A stretch of DNA of 42,684 nt from Methanothrix sp. (GTDB lineage: Archaea; Halobacteriota; Methanosarcinia; Methanotrichales; Methanotrichaceae), in assembly GCA_025361645.1 (NCBI GenBank), contig JANYKI010000035.1:1-42684 (forward strand). The letters run 5' to 3'. Under the pieces are notes generated by a model that saw nothing but the letters and a program-made list of their open reading frames with translations, was not told where the DNA came from and did not search any database. Shown one piece after another: positions 1 to 6,838 of the stretch (its first letter is position 1; the number at the start of each line of letters is the position of its first letter). The position numbers were made by a program, and so were the translations under genes.

Positions 1-225
1 CTCGCGACCTTTCATCAGCGTTCCCAGAGCATCATCGGGCCGACAGGATAGCATGAGGTCGGGGTCCATCTGAGGGACAACCAGGACTCGACCTTTCTTC
101 TCCATAATCAGCTCCCAGGTAACCACATTCAACCGAATGACACCCTTTTCGATATCCTTGGCCACACGATACATCCGGAGTATGGTTCCTGCCACATCCA
201 TGACCACGGCCAAATCTTTGCCCAT
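1..225 (-). CDS. N-terminal part of a conserved HAD-like protein (cut by window edge)
   Basis: This open frame starts at ATG 225 and reads 75 codons without a stop to the left edge of the window, so only the N-terminus is present. An in-frame TGA lies at 243-241, five codons upstream of the ATG, so the start is well bounded. Residues 9-15 read DVAGTIL, which resembles HAD motif I (DxDGT[LV]) with its nucleophilic Asp. The sequence that follows (MYRVAKDI, then VTWELIMEKKGRVLVV) looks like a conserved archaeal protein rather than a chance frame. I do not recognise the exact family; a HAD-type phosphatase or related fold is an inference from one motif. The gene runs divergently from the secreted protein that starts near 332. 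Confidence 0.6.
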   Translation of the reverse strand, partial: MGKDLAVVMDVAGTILRMYRVAKDIEKGVIRLNVVTWELIMEKKGRVLVVPQMDPDLMLSCRPDDALGTLMKGRE

Positions 226-331
226 CTTGGAGTTGGATGTTCAAGGGGTGAGATGAAACTTTTGCAGCAAAAGCTACAATAACTTTTTTAGCTAGAAGAT
301 ACTAATAAGATCTTAGTAATGGGGTAGAACA

Positions 332-1048
332 ACGAAGGGTATTGCCGTAGCGTTGTTGCTAATGTTACTCTTATCCCTGGAGCCGGTCTTTGCCACCCCG
401 GCCATCACCGAAGCCATCCAGGATGGAGATTTTTGCAACATGCTGAAGGTAACGGGGACAGGCACCTTTGAGGTGGGCGTCTCGGTTAAGGATCGGCAGC
501 TTGCTCTCGAGTACGACAATTTCATGTACGGCGACGGTGACCTGGAGATGGACACCGCAACCGTCGAAGCACAGAGGGCAGCCAAGCTTCCGGGCATGGA
601 GAACGGGATAGCTGTGCCGCTCAACCTCTGGGAGAGCAACAAACTCACCTACTCCGGCAAGACCCCCATGGTGGGAATGAAATATATAAACTCCAAGGCC
701 TTCTGGGGCGGCATCGGCGCAGAGATCACAGAGAGCTTCTCAGTCACAGAGATGGAGAGAGAGGGCAGCAGCTACTTCGCCTCAACCAATCCCGCCTCTT
801 ACATAACCGATCCTAAGAAGATCGAAGAGCTGCTAAAGTCAAGCCCTGTACACACCGTGGGCATCCAGACCAAGAATTCCTTCAATGGAACCTGGCAGAC
901 GGACGCCCATATGCATAAAATGTTCAGCAAGGACCTTAAGGTGCATGAGTCCTTCACGGGCAAGTTCGAAGTCGAGAAGATGATTAAGTTCCGGGAAAGT
1001 CCCGTGGATGAGAAGAGACAGTCGGGCTGCGACGGCTTAGACTGCTAA
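332..1048 (+). CDS. Small secreted protein equal to the C-terminal domain of the giant surface protein
   Basis: A hydrophobic signal peptide (KGIAVALLLMLLLSLEPVFA) is followed by a mature domain of about 210 residues. The mature part aligns along its whole length with residues about 1485-1683 of the giant DUF11 protein ending at 40863. Shared landmarks are ALEYD, NLxxxxKLxxxGxxP, a GG-G segment, a Glu-Met-Glu pair, SFNGT/RFNGT, MFS/TFS, a F[ST]G motif, [KM]xIKF, and a closing GCDxxDC. The start is unclear. TTG 353 would remove half the signal peptide. ACG 332 lies 6 nt after GGGGT and gives a perfect signal peptide, but ACG starts are rare, so an ATG lost by mutation or sequencing error is possible. 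Function is unknown; it is probably cell-envelope or secreted. Confidence 0.75.
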   Translation, partial: TKGIAVALLLMLLLSLEPVFATPAITEAIQDGDFCNMLKVTGTGTFEVGVSVKDRQLALEYDNFMYGDGDLEMDTATVEAQRAAKLPGMENGIAVPLNLWESNKLTYSGKTPMVGMKYINSKAFWGGIGAEITESFSVTEMEREGSSYFASTNPASYITDPKKIEELLKSSPVHTVGIQTKNSFNGTWQTDAHMHKMFSKDLKVHESFTGKFEVEKMIKFRESPVDEKRQSGCDGLDC

Positions 1049-1205
1049 GAGTCACAAATTCTGCCCACGGGCCCATCGCGCCAGGGATAGTCCACCCTAA
1101 CTGACTGTCTCGTTCAGCTCTTCTCCCTAGTTCTCATATGAACCTCATCTCAAAATAAGTCTTTTATAAACCAGGAGCTAGACCAAAGGCTCGGGTGAAT
1201 TGGGT

Positions 1206-1406
1206 TTGATTACCAATATTGATGCCAACGGCAGGATTCAGCTCCCTCTTGCCATCAGATACGGACTGCATCTGCTGCCAGGTGACAAAATCGCCGTGGA
1301 CCAGCTCGGGGATGGGACCATCATCCTCAAGAAGATCGAAGAACAGGAGACTTTGGCAGCAACAGAAATTTCCAAGATCGGCATAATGCAGGCTGCACAC
1401 GGATAA
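1206..1406 (+). CDS. AbrB/MazE/SpoVT-type DNA-binding protein
   Basis: This is a 66-residue protein with the swapped-hairpin signature of the AbrB/SpoVT family: DANGRIQLPLAIRYGLHL, then PGDKIAV, then GTIILKK. Such proteins are dimeric DNA-binding regulators or antitoxins. TTG 1206 is preferred because the GGTGA ribosome site (1194-1198) lies 7 nt upstream, whereas TTG 1200 would be only 1 nt away. A TATA-like CTTTTATAAA sits at about 1160-1170. No toxin gene is adjacent on the same strand, so a stand-alone transcriptional regulator is more likely than a toxin-antitoxin pair. The tail after residue 48 is not part of the fold. Confidence 0.75.
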   Translation: MITNIDANGRIQLPLAIRYGLHLLPGDKIAVDQLGDGTIILKKIEEQETLAATEISKIGIMQAAHG

Positions 1407-1460
1407 GTGAAACAGCGGCGGCGCACCCGCGCAGCAAGTTGCATGACATTCATTTTAAAA
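1406..1460 (+). repeat. Copy A of a 55-bp dispersed repeat
   Basis: The 55 bases starting at the end of the AbrB-type gene's stop codon match 4406-4460 without gaps at 44 of 55 positions by my count. The core CGCACCCGCGCAGCAAG is identical in both copies and both end in TTTAAAA. Each copy lies just after a plus-strand gene and just before the end of a convergent minus-strand gene. It may be a 3'-end or terminator-like element, or a small dispersed repeat. Confidence 0.7.
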
Positions 1461-1471
1461 TATAAATATTC

Positions 1472-2575
1472 TTACCTCAGCATCACCCGGCTCAATGTCA
1501 CCAGGAAGAGAGCCATGAGCAGCCACCCCAGCAGCGTCTCTATCACCGTCAGGACCTCATAGCCCTCGATGATGCGGAAATTCTGGGGGGTCTTGCCTAA
1601 GAACTCCATGCTGCTGAAGTAGAAAGCATCATTGGGCGATACGCTCGCCTTTACTTGCGAGTGCGTATCCGCTCCGTCCGGCTGCAGAGCGTTTCCTGCC
1701 CAGAAGACGCCCGCGAAGAGGAGGATGATGATCACGCTCAGCAGAATGGTATACGAAGGGCGCACCCCGTAGCCGCAAGAGATCCAGGCCATACGATCGA
1801 AGAGCTGGGGAAATATCTTGTGCGAGCGCTCTTGCTTCTGTTTTCGGTACTGGTAGTAGCAGTCGTCCTGATCCTCGAACTGCTCCATGTTTCTGAAGTT
1901 TCTGGTGAGCGTCAGGTACACAGAGCCGTTAAAGGGAATATGCTCCTTGATGGAATTCCAGCGCACCGCAATTCGGTTAAAATTGAAGTCCTTGAGGTGG
2001 ATGCTTGATCCTTCCGAGAAGACGGCATCAGACAGATTCAATGTGTACACCTTGGCATTGGCCAGGTGAAAATATTTCTCGAACCTCGCCCGGCCAAAGT
2101 CGGCATCATTGAACTTGGCGCGGGAAAAATTGGCATCGATGGCAAAGTGGGCCCGGGTGAAGTTGGCCTCTCTCTGAAATTCTGCATCGGAAAAGCCGGC
2201 ATCACCCTGAAAATGAGAGCCTGAGAAGTTGGCCGCATTAGTGAATGTGGTGCCGTCAAAATCCACCAGCCCAAAGAAGGCAGCGTGATCGAAGAAGACA
2301 TCGCCCTTGATAACCGAGTATTCGATTTTTATTATTGATTTTATGATCTTAAGCTTATTTTTATTAAAGGGCAGGTCCAGGCGGTGCAGATCCAGGTCCC
2401 CGTAGATGATGACGTTCTCATACTCTACCGGTTTGCCCTGCTCGATCTTTTCCAGGATCTCCTCGGCCTTGATCATTAATAGGCTATCGACCATAAACGA
2501 AGGAAGAAATCGATAATAGCAGATATTCTTTGCGGTGCCATTGAGTTGCTCAAATATTCCATTCCCACCAACCAC
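1472..2575 (-). CDS. Pentapeptide-repeat protein with C-terminal two-helix channel-like membrane module
   Basis: The N-terminal soluble part contains about ten A[ND]F-type pentapeptide repeats (FTNAANFSGSHF, REANFTRAHF, DANFSRAKF and so on, roughly residues 100-190), which form a right-handed quadrilateral beta-helix. A linker rich in charged and aromatic residues follows. The C-terminus has two membrane helices (about 285-305 and 345-365) around a segment FYFSSMEFLGKTP. In related proteins that place holds a pore helix and a potassium-channel-like filter; no GYG is visible here. The protein is a paralogue of the one ending at 17816, sharing [CG]YGVRP and GWLLMALFLVTL. GTG 2575 directly follows the thyA stop, but the start could be the internal Met before IKAEEIL, about 33 residues in. 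No signal peptide is seen, unlike the paralogue. Confidence 0.8.
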   Translation of the reverse strand: MVGGNGIFEQLNGTAKNICYYRFLPSFMVDSLLMIKAEEILEKIEQGKPVEYENVIIYGDLDLHRLDLPFNKNKLKIIKSIIKIEYSVIKGDVFFDHAAFFGLVDFDGTTFTNAANFSGSHFQGDAGFSDAEFQREANFTRAHFAIDANFSRAKFNDADFGRARFEKYFHLANAKVYTLNLSDAVFSEGSSIHLKDFNFNRIAVRWNSIKEHIPFNGSVYLTLTRNFRNMEQFEDQDDCYYQYRKQKQERSHKIFPQLFDRMAWISCGYGVRPSYTILLSVIIILLFAGVFWAGNALQPDGADTHSQVKASVSPNDAFYFSSMEFLGKTPQNFRIIEGYEVLTVIETLLGWLLMALFLVTLSRVMLR

Positions 2576-3241
2576 TCAACTTTCATACGATCCCTTCCCC
2601 AGCAGCATCTTCTCCACAAAGTCCCAGTCATGCTCGTAAATGTGCGCGGAGGCGCTGGTGGTGGAGATTGATCCCGGCTCTGCGCCTACCTCGCGGCTGA
2701 CGTATTGCAGCAGCCTGGCCAGGCCGTAGAGATTGGCGGGATAGGCTCCGGCAAAGTCGTGGCTGCGAAAGAAGATGGAGAGATGCAGGCAACCATCGCG
2801 CAGCTTGAAGTCGTCCACAATCATGCAGGGAACCTCATCTTTGCAGGCATCTACGGGCACGATCCAGGTTACGGCCGTGGCGCGACGGGTATTGGCCGAG
2901 GCCTTGAGCCGCAAGATGACCTGCTCGATCTGGTCCAATGCGGGCACGCCCGGCAGAGACCAGGCACGCAGGCGCTCGCCGTAGGTGTACTCAAAACCGG
3001 GATTATTGCCGGATAAAAGCTGCTGGGCGTACTCTTCCAGACGCTCCTCGTTCCAGGAGTACTCGGCAGGAATCATCTCATGGTAGGGATCCTCCACTAC
3101 CACCTGCATAGATAAGAGCTCCCTAATCCTGGTGCCCCTCTCATCTGTGATCTGTGCCCCCTGACGCCAGATGAGGTTAAGCCCCCGCCGCCAGGCATCG
3201 GAGATGGTTCTTGCCCGAATGAATCTGCCCAGTCTTGCCAT
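2576..3241 (-). CDS. thyA: Thymidylate synthase, methanogen type
   Basis: This enzyme would methylate dUMP to dTMP with a folate-type one-carbon carrier (a pterin in methanogens). At 221 residues it is shorter than bacterial ThyA (about 264). The active-site Cys is C139 in EVPCM, corresponding to the bacterial PCH motif. It is followed by the conserved FFRSHDF..AYPANLYGL block, which contains the dUMP-binding Ser/Arg region and N170. Paired Arg residues lie at 119-120 (TRRATA). The start ATG 3241 follows GGAG. It lies 14 nt downstream of a 51-residue ORF and abuts the pentapeptide gene, so the three may share a transcript. The family call is firm; in vivo cofactor identity is inferred from methanogen biology. 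Confidence 0.88.
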   Translation of the reverse strand: MARLGRFIRARTISDAWRRGLNLIWRQGAQITDERGTRIRELLSMQVVVEDPYHEMIPAEYSWNEERLEEYAQQLLSGNNPGFEYTYGERLRAWSLPGVPALDQIEQVILRLKASANTRRATAVTWIVPVDACKDEVPCMIVDDFKLRDGCLHLSIFFRSHDFAGAYPANLYGLARLLQYVSREVGAEPGSISTTSASAHIYEHDWDFVEKMLLGKGSYES

Positions 3242-3255
3242 GAAAAAGCTCCCGC

Positions 3256-3411
3256 TTATTGCTTCTCGCCCGTCAGCTCCGCCAGCGCCTCGGGCGGAAA
3301 TGCCTTGATGATATCTATTATCTTTACGCGACGTGTTCCAATGCCGTATTTCTTGGCGATGGGCTTCAGATCCCTCATGCAGTACTTCCTGGCGATCTCC
3401 TCAATATCCAT
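3256..3411 (-). CDS. 51-residue basic helical protein upstream of thyA
   Basis: ATG 3411 opens a 51-codon frame ending in TAA just 14 nt before thyA. The protein reads as two or three short helices with many basic residues (IARKYCMRDLKPIAKKYGI, then TRRVKIIDIIKAF). The pattern L-x-x-I-A-x-x-Y-x-I followed by K-x-x-x-I-I-x-x-I resembles small SAP/Rho-N-like helix-extended-loop-helix nucleic-acid-binding folds. That resemblance is an impression, not a proven homology. Close spacing and shared direction suggest cotranscription with thyA. No other function can be assigned. Confidence 0.55.
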   Translation of the reverse strand: MDIEEIARKYCMRDLKPIAKKYGIGTRRVKIIDIIKAFPPEALAELTGEKQ

Positions 3412-3468
3412 GAGACATGCTTAATTCTGCAAGGTACTTTAAGTTTTTTTCAGGCACTATGCAAATGT

Positions 3469-3501
3469 GTGTTTCTCTGTGCCTCTGCGCCTCTGTGGTT
3501 T
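3469..3501 (+). repeat. Partial copy of the CTCTGTG dispersed repeat
   Basis: The stretch contains TTTCTCTGTGCCTCTGCG followed by CCTCTGTGGTTT. It resembles the arms of the long hairpin element at 29559-29690 and the right end of the window (42641-42684). All share spaced CTCTGTG blocks ending in CTCTGTGGT. It looks like one arm only, lying between two minus-strand genes. Confidence 0.5.
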
Positions 3502-3529
3502 GGATATAGCTGTTAGCGCTGATTAGAAC

Positions 3530-3736
3530 TCACGCCACCAGGGCCGCTAATTGGTGCAGCTCCAGACCCAGGCCGCCGTAGCTGAATTTTAGGTCGAGGA
3601 GGCCATTATGCACTAATAATAGTATTAATATTAATATAAGCTCAAATAGGATAAGCAGAGCTATGAGGATAACGCCGATGCCCGGCGTCTGAAATGCCTC
3701 GATGATAAAGTCCCACAGAGTCCTTCCTACTACCAT
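3530..3736 (-). CDS. Small membrane protein, unknown
   Basis: This 68-residue frame begins at ATG 3736 with a GGGGG stretch about 5 nt upstream. The upstream TTG at 3763 is less likely. It has a short amphipathic N-terminus (GRTLWDFIIEAFQTPG) and then one long, extremely hydrophobic segment (IGVILIALLILFELILILILLLV), followed by a short polar tail. It would be a single-pass membrane protein. I do not recognise a family. The protein-like composition and start site make it plausible, but low-complexity Ile/Leu stretches can also arise by chance in this AT-rich spot. Confidence 0.4.
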   Translation of the reverse strand: MVVGRTLWDFIIEAFQTPGIGVILIALLILFELILILILLLVHNGLLDLKFSYGGLGLELHQLAALVA

Positions 3737-3861
3737 TGCTGCCCCCAGCAGAGCGCATCGCAAGAGATTCTTTGCCAGGTTATTAAAGGAGAGGAATGTG
3801 TGTGGAGCGAAAGTAATCAGAGGAAAAGATATTTTTAGAGATCAGTATAAAACAACACACA

Positions 3862-4401
3862 ATGGGCGACTTCGAGTGGGCGCTGGTGAGCGCCCTCAAC
3901 TCATTCTTCGAGAAGGATGGCATCGCCGCCATAGCCTACCGCCTCAAGCAATCGCGCTTCTCCGGCCAGTTTATGGACATACTGGTGGACTCCAAAATTC
4001 CCGAGTACTATCTGGCCATCGAATGCAAGAGCCTGGATGCGCGCAAGACAAAGTCACTCTACTTCAAGCAGCACTTCAGCCTGGCCGCCGGAGCCCATCA
4101 GATGACACGCGAGACGGATTTCATCACCCGTTCGGGAAGGCAGGGCATATTGGCGGTGGAGCTTCGCTACGGTGCCGGAAAAGCGCGGAGCGCGCACCTG
4201 GTTCCCTGGGGGCAGATCTTCCAGAGATACAACGCCGGAGAGACGGGCCTCTCCCTGCGGGACATCGAGATCAACCCCCCTCTGGAGAGAAAGGGGGGAG
4301 CTTACCGGATCTCTCGGCTGGACATCGTGCGCATCTCCGGATACTTCGATTTGGCCGGGGAAGGCGATGGCCAGGAGGAAGATCCGGCTACAGAGGAATA
4401 A
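3862..4401 (+). CDS. Archaeal PD-(D/E)XK nuclease-fold protein (Hjc-like)
   Basis: This 179-residue protein has a compact nuclease signature in its first third. D39 sits in GQFMDILVD and E54-C-K56 in YLAIECKSL, giving the D...ExK catalytic triad of the restriction-endonuclease/Holliday-junction-resolvase fold, with E17 as a possible fourth acidic residue. The rest contains KQHFSLAAGAHQM and a VPWGQIFQRY segment typical of small archaeal proteins of this type. It is longer than Hjc (about 130) and lacks the full Hjc pattern, so a DNA-repair or structure-specific nuclease role is inferred only. A TATA-like ATTTTTAG lies about 26 nt upstream of ATG 3862 and no ribosome site is seen, suggesting a leaderless mRNA. 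Confidence 0.7.
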   Translation: MGDFEWALVSALNSFFEKDGIAAIAYRLKQSRFSGQFMDILVDSKIPEYYLAIECKSLDARKTKSLYFKQHFSLAAGAHQMTRETDFITRSGRQGILAVELRYGAGKARSAHLVPWGQIFQRYNAGETGLSLRDIEINPPLERKGGAYRISRLDIVRISGYFDLAGEGDGQEEDPATEE

Positions 4402-4405
4402 AAAG

Positions 4406-4460
4406 AGTGAAACTGCCGCGACGCACCCGCGCAGCAAGCTGCGGGGTATTACGTTTAAAA
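4406..4460 (+). repeat. Copy B of the 55-bp dispersed repeat
   Basis: This is the partner of 1406-1460, gapless with 11 mismatches by my count. In this copy CGCAG-CAAG-CTGCG can form a short stem-loop, followed by TTTAAAAAAAA. It separates the nuclease gene from the converging HEPN gene. Confidence 0.7.
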
Positions 4461-4476
4461 AAAATCAATTATGATA

Positions 4477-4851
4477 TTATTTCAAATAAGTAATAATGTG
4501 TTCTGCTTTGTTCAATATTGCAGCCATCGGAATTGTCCCGACCACAATTTTATCGTAATCGCATCTCTTTCGCCATATATGCAATTCTTCTAATTCGGTT
4601 GCAATTTGGGATTCTCCATTACGAGCAAAATGCATTCTAAGTTGTGTATGATCTTGGCCTTTCTTTTTCGGATCTTTAGTTGGCCTAAATCTACCATTAT
4701 CCACTTCATGATGGAATGCATATCCATATGCCGCATAATACGCTCTGCTTGTTGCCGCCCGCTGAGCAGATTCTAAAGTGCAGGGACCATATGCCTGCCC
4801 TCCAAGAAATTGTGCCACGTGAAGACACTCTCTTCCATTAAAACCGCCCAT
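4477..4851 (-). CDS. HEPN-domain protein of a three-gene operon
   Basis: This 124-residue, mostly helical protein has two HEPN-like halves: an N-terminal AQRAATSRAYYAAYGYAFH helix and a C-terminal LEELHIWRKRCDYDK motif. The [ST]RAYYAA...R[AC]DYD pairing is typical of the HEPN superfamily, which includes RNases of toxin-antitoxin, abortive-infection and CRISPR systems. A canonical Rx4-6H motif is not clear: the Arg and the FHH pair are about ten residues apart. Catalytic activity is therefore uncertain. ATG 4851 lies 1 nt after the upstream gene's stop and its GAGGT ribosome site is inside that gene, so translation is coupled. The base composition is visibly more AT-rich than the flanking cbi and nuclease genes, suggesting acquisition. 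Confidence 0.7.
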   Translation of the reverse strand: MGGFNGRECLHVAQFLGGQAYGPCTLESAQRAATSRAYYAAYGYAFHHEVDNGRFRPTKDPKKKGQDHTQLRMHFARNGESQIATELEELHIWRKRCDYDKIVVGTIPMAAILNKAEHIITYLK

Positions 4852-4852
4852 T

Positions 4853-5290
4853 TTATGTTACCTCAGGAGGAAGGAAGTCAGTTGTGAATAAAAACCATCC
4901 GGTAGCATTATCAAGCAAATGATAATAATATTTTTGAATTTTTTCTATCCGATCCATAACGCTTTCGTCGTAATTTGGCACTCTAAGATATAATGCCAAA
5001 TATTCACTATCTGCGTCGCCATCGTCATTTATATTAAGGTATAGTTGTGCTTTGTAATCGAAATATTGGTAAACTTGTTCAGATACAACGCTCAATATTT
5101 CTGTAATTTCAGGATAGCGCTCAAGGTATACGCGCACTTTTGAAGGGGATTCTATTTTGGCATTCATGGCATAGATATTACTTAATGTTTCTTCAATAGA
5201 TATCGAATCAAATCCTGCTGTAGTGGGGTGCATCTTCTCAAATAGCATCCTAAGCGCGGAAAATGGCGAAGCTATAACACAAGAACCCAT
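4853..5290 (-). CDS. Unknown protein, middle gene of the TIGR04255-HEPN operon
   Basis: This protein has 145 residues and no membrane segments. The central part is acidic (NINDDGDADSEYLALYLRV) and predicted as beta strands; the end reads ATGWFLFTTDFLPPE, preceded by a helix around ESVMDRIEKIQKYYYHLL. I recall short proteins with a similar W-[FL]-x-x-TTDF-x-PP ending beside HEPN genes in other genomes, but know no assigned function. The GAGGTGA ribosome site lies inside the 3' end of the upstream gene, 4 nt gap between genes. Its tight placement suggests it acts with its neighbours, for example as a partner or inhibitor of the HEPN protein; that is inference. Confidence 0.65.
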   Translation of the reverse strand: MGSCVIASPFSALRMLFEKMHPTTAGFDSISIEETLSNIYAMNAKIESPSKVRVYLERYPEITEILSVVSEQVYQYFDYKAQLYLNINDDGDADSEYLALYLRVPNYDESVMDRIEKIQKYYYHLLDNATGWFLFTTDFLPPEVT

Positions 5291-5294
5291 TTAA

Positions 5295-6050
5295 CTATTT
5301 CACCTCATCAAACAATTCTCTTAAGGATCTAGAAATACAGCCTTCAAAAATACCTTCGATTTCTTCATGCGCCTTATCGACCCACTCAAATGATTGATCC
5401 ACGTCTATGCTTTGTGGTTTAGATAGGGAGTAATCTATATCGAGCACAAATGCAGAAACATCCTTGCTTTCAGCCACAGCTTGACTTAGTTCAACTTTGC
5501 ATGAATCTCTGTCGTTATTGAATGGGAAAATACAGCCTACAATAAAGCTTGCATATGGCTTTCGCAACCGCTCTCCTAAAAATGGTCTGAATTCAAAATA
5601 GTCATCTAAACACGTGTCTTTTTTTGGAACCTCAATTCTGTTAATGTAACGCAGTCCAATTCTTTGTATCGAATTGATTGTGACCTTCTGGCTCAGCGCT
5701 TTAAAAGCGTATTTTATATGATTATTGAAATCAGCCCACGATTGATAGGGGGTTAATCGACTTACCAACAGCACACGCTCTCCAACTTGAATTATTGCTT
5801 TTTTATCCTCGGAGAGGAAACGAACTAAATCAATTGTTCGAATTTGTGTCCTGGCCATTGGTTTTTTTGTGGGTGCATTATCTTTCGTGGATACATTAAC
5901 CTCTTGGATTGCATGTTGCTCTTTATGAGGAAACTCCGACATTACTTCGTTATAAATTAGCCCCGGTATCGTTATATCCCACTTTGTGTCCTTTCCAAAC
6001 TTAATTTCACAAACAGCTTCAATAATTGGAGGATTATTATATTTTGCCAT
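5295..6050 (-). CDS. TIGR04255 family protein
   Basis: This 251-residue protein opens with NNPPIIEAVCEIKF, the hallmark start of the sporadically distributed TIGR04255 family. Further matches to the family style are a central GERVLLVSRLTPYQSWADF, a QRIGLRYINRIEVP strand, and a C-terminal AHEEIEGIFEGCISRSLRELF helix. Length fits the family (about 250). No enzymatic function is established to my knowledge; the patchy distribution is typical of accessory or defence genes. ATG 6050 is preceded by GAGGGG at a 5-nt spacing. It is the first confident gene of an operon with the unknown 145-residue protein and the HEPN protein. Codon use is AT-rich compared with both flanks. Confidence 0.78.
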   Translation of the reverse strand: MAKYNNPPIIEAVCEIKFGKDTKWDITIPGLIYNEVMSEFPHKEQHAIQEVNVSTKDNAPTKKPMARTQIRTIDLVRFLSEDKKAIIQVGERVLLVSRLTPYQSWADFNNHIKYAFKALSQKVTINSIQRIGLRYINRIEVPKKDTCLDDYFEFRPFLGERLRKPYASFIVGCIFPFNNDRDSCKVELSQAVAESKDVSAFVLDIDYSLSKPQSIDVDQSFEWVDKAHEEIEGIFEGCISRSLRELFDEVK

Positions 6051-6290
6051 CTACGCCCCTCGAATGCCTACGATGAATATCATGCATTGGTGCTCGTTTC
6101 CATTACCATTGCATGCTACTATATCCCTCTTTTCTATATAAAATTTTGTGCAAATTTTAGACTCAACCAGTAATACGCAACTGTCGGAATTCCTCATCAT
6201 CACCGCGACAGAACCGTATGAAGAAAAATAATAATAGTAGAGTACAAATGAATATTTACTTAATTTAACTCCAGAAAAGTTTACTTGCAT
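6051..6290 (-). CDS. Possible small leader ORF of the TIGR04255-HEPN operon
   Basis: This 79-codon frame runs from ATG 6290 (AAGG a few bases upstream) and its TAG directly touches the ATG of the TIGR04255 gene. The ribosome site of that gene lies inside this frame, the same arrangement seen at the other two junctions of the operon. The product has an odd aromatic run (FVLYYYYF) and resembles nothing I know. A shorter version could begin at the double ATG 6200/6197. It could equally be a non-coding leader. Confidence 0.28.
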   Translation of the reverse strand: MQVNFSGVKLSKYSFVLYYYYFSSYGSVAVMMRNSDSCVLLVESKICTKFYIEKRDIVACNGNGNEHQCMIFIVGIRGA

Positions 6291-6325
6291 TAACCTTTTA
6301 TTCCAGCCCGATTCTCCACAAAGCC

Positions 6326-6838
6326 ATGAAGCTTCCGGGCACGGCGACACAAGAGGAGAACATCTCCATCGCCATGGGAAAGCTGGACATAACGCCGTCC
6401 CAGGTCTTCCTGGACATAGGCTGCGGCTCGGGGGCAGTATCCCTGGCCGCCTCTCGCTACACTGACCGGATCTACGGCATCGACCGACGAGAGGAGGCAG
6501 TGCAGATGTGCAGGTCAAAGGTTCCTGGAGGAAATTTTTCCCTGGGCGAGGCCGCCTCCCTTCTGCCCGGCCTGCCCGAGGTGGACCGATGCTTTATCGG
6601 CGGCACGCGCGGCATCGACGAGTTCCTGCCTCTGCTACTGAAGAAGGCACGCCCCGGCTGCGTAATTGTGGCCGACCTGGCCCGCCTGGGCATAGCCGCC
6701 CGCGTGGCAGAGATGATGAAAGAAGCCAAAATCTTCCAGGAGCTTATCCAGATTCATATCGCAAGGGGCTACGATTTAGGGGGAGACATCGCTCTAAGAC
6801 CGGTAAACCCCATCTTCATGGTGATTGGTAAATGTTGA
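6326..6838 (+). CDS. cbiT: Cobalt-precorrin C15-methyltransferase (decarboxylating)
   Basis: CbiT is the SAM-dependent enzyme that methylates C15 and decarboxylates the ring C acetate side chain of the cobalt-corrin intermediate in the anaerobic B12 pathway. The N-terminus (LPGTATQEENISIAMGKLDI) and the class I Rossmann motif DIGCGSGAVSLAA (about residues 30-42) fit the family, followed by YGIDRREEAV (motif II) and the GGTRGIDEF loop. Length 170 is slightly short of the usual 185-195. The partner CbiE is the last gene of the same operon; the two are fused in some bacteria as CobL. No ribosome site is visible before ATG 6326, suggesting a leaderless operon start. It overlaps cbiL by 7 nt. Confidence 0.9.
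   Translation: MKLPGTATQEENISIAMGKLDITPSQVFLDIGCGSGAVSLAASRYTDRIYGIDRREEAVQMCRSKVPGGNFSLGEAASLLPGLPEVDRCFIGGTRGIDEFLPLLLKKARPGCVIVADLARLGIAARVAEMMKEAKIFQELIQIHIARGYDLGGDIALRPVNPIFMVIGKC

Noticed and set aside
313-648. Minus-strand frame of 111 codons
   Set aside because: It lies wholly antisense to the signal-peptide gene at 332-1048, has Ser/Pro/Val-rich shadow composition and no ribosome site.
3702-4493. Plus-strand frame of 263 codons
   Set aside because: It overlaps the PD-(D/E)XK nuclease gene in another frame and reads as an Arg/Gly/Pro-rich shadow.
6200-6325. Cobalamin riboswitch before the cbi operon
   Set aside because: No B12-box-like sequence is seen, and such riboswitches are not expected in archaea.
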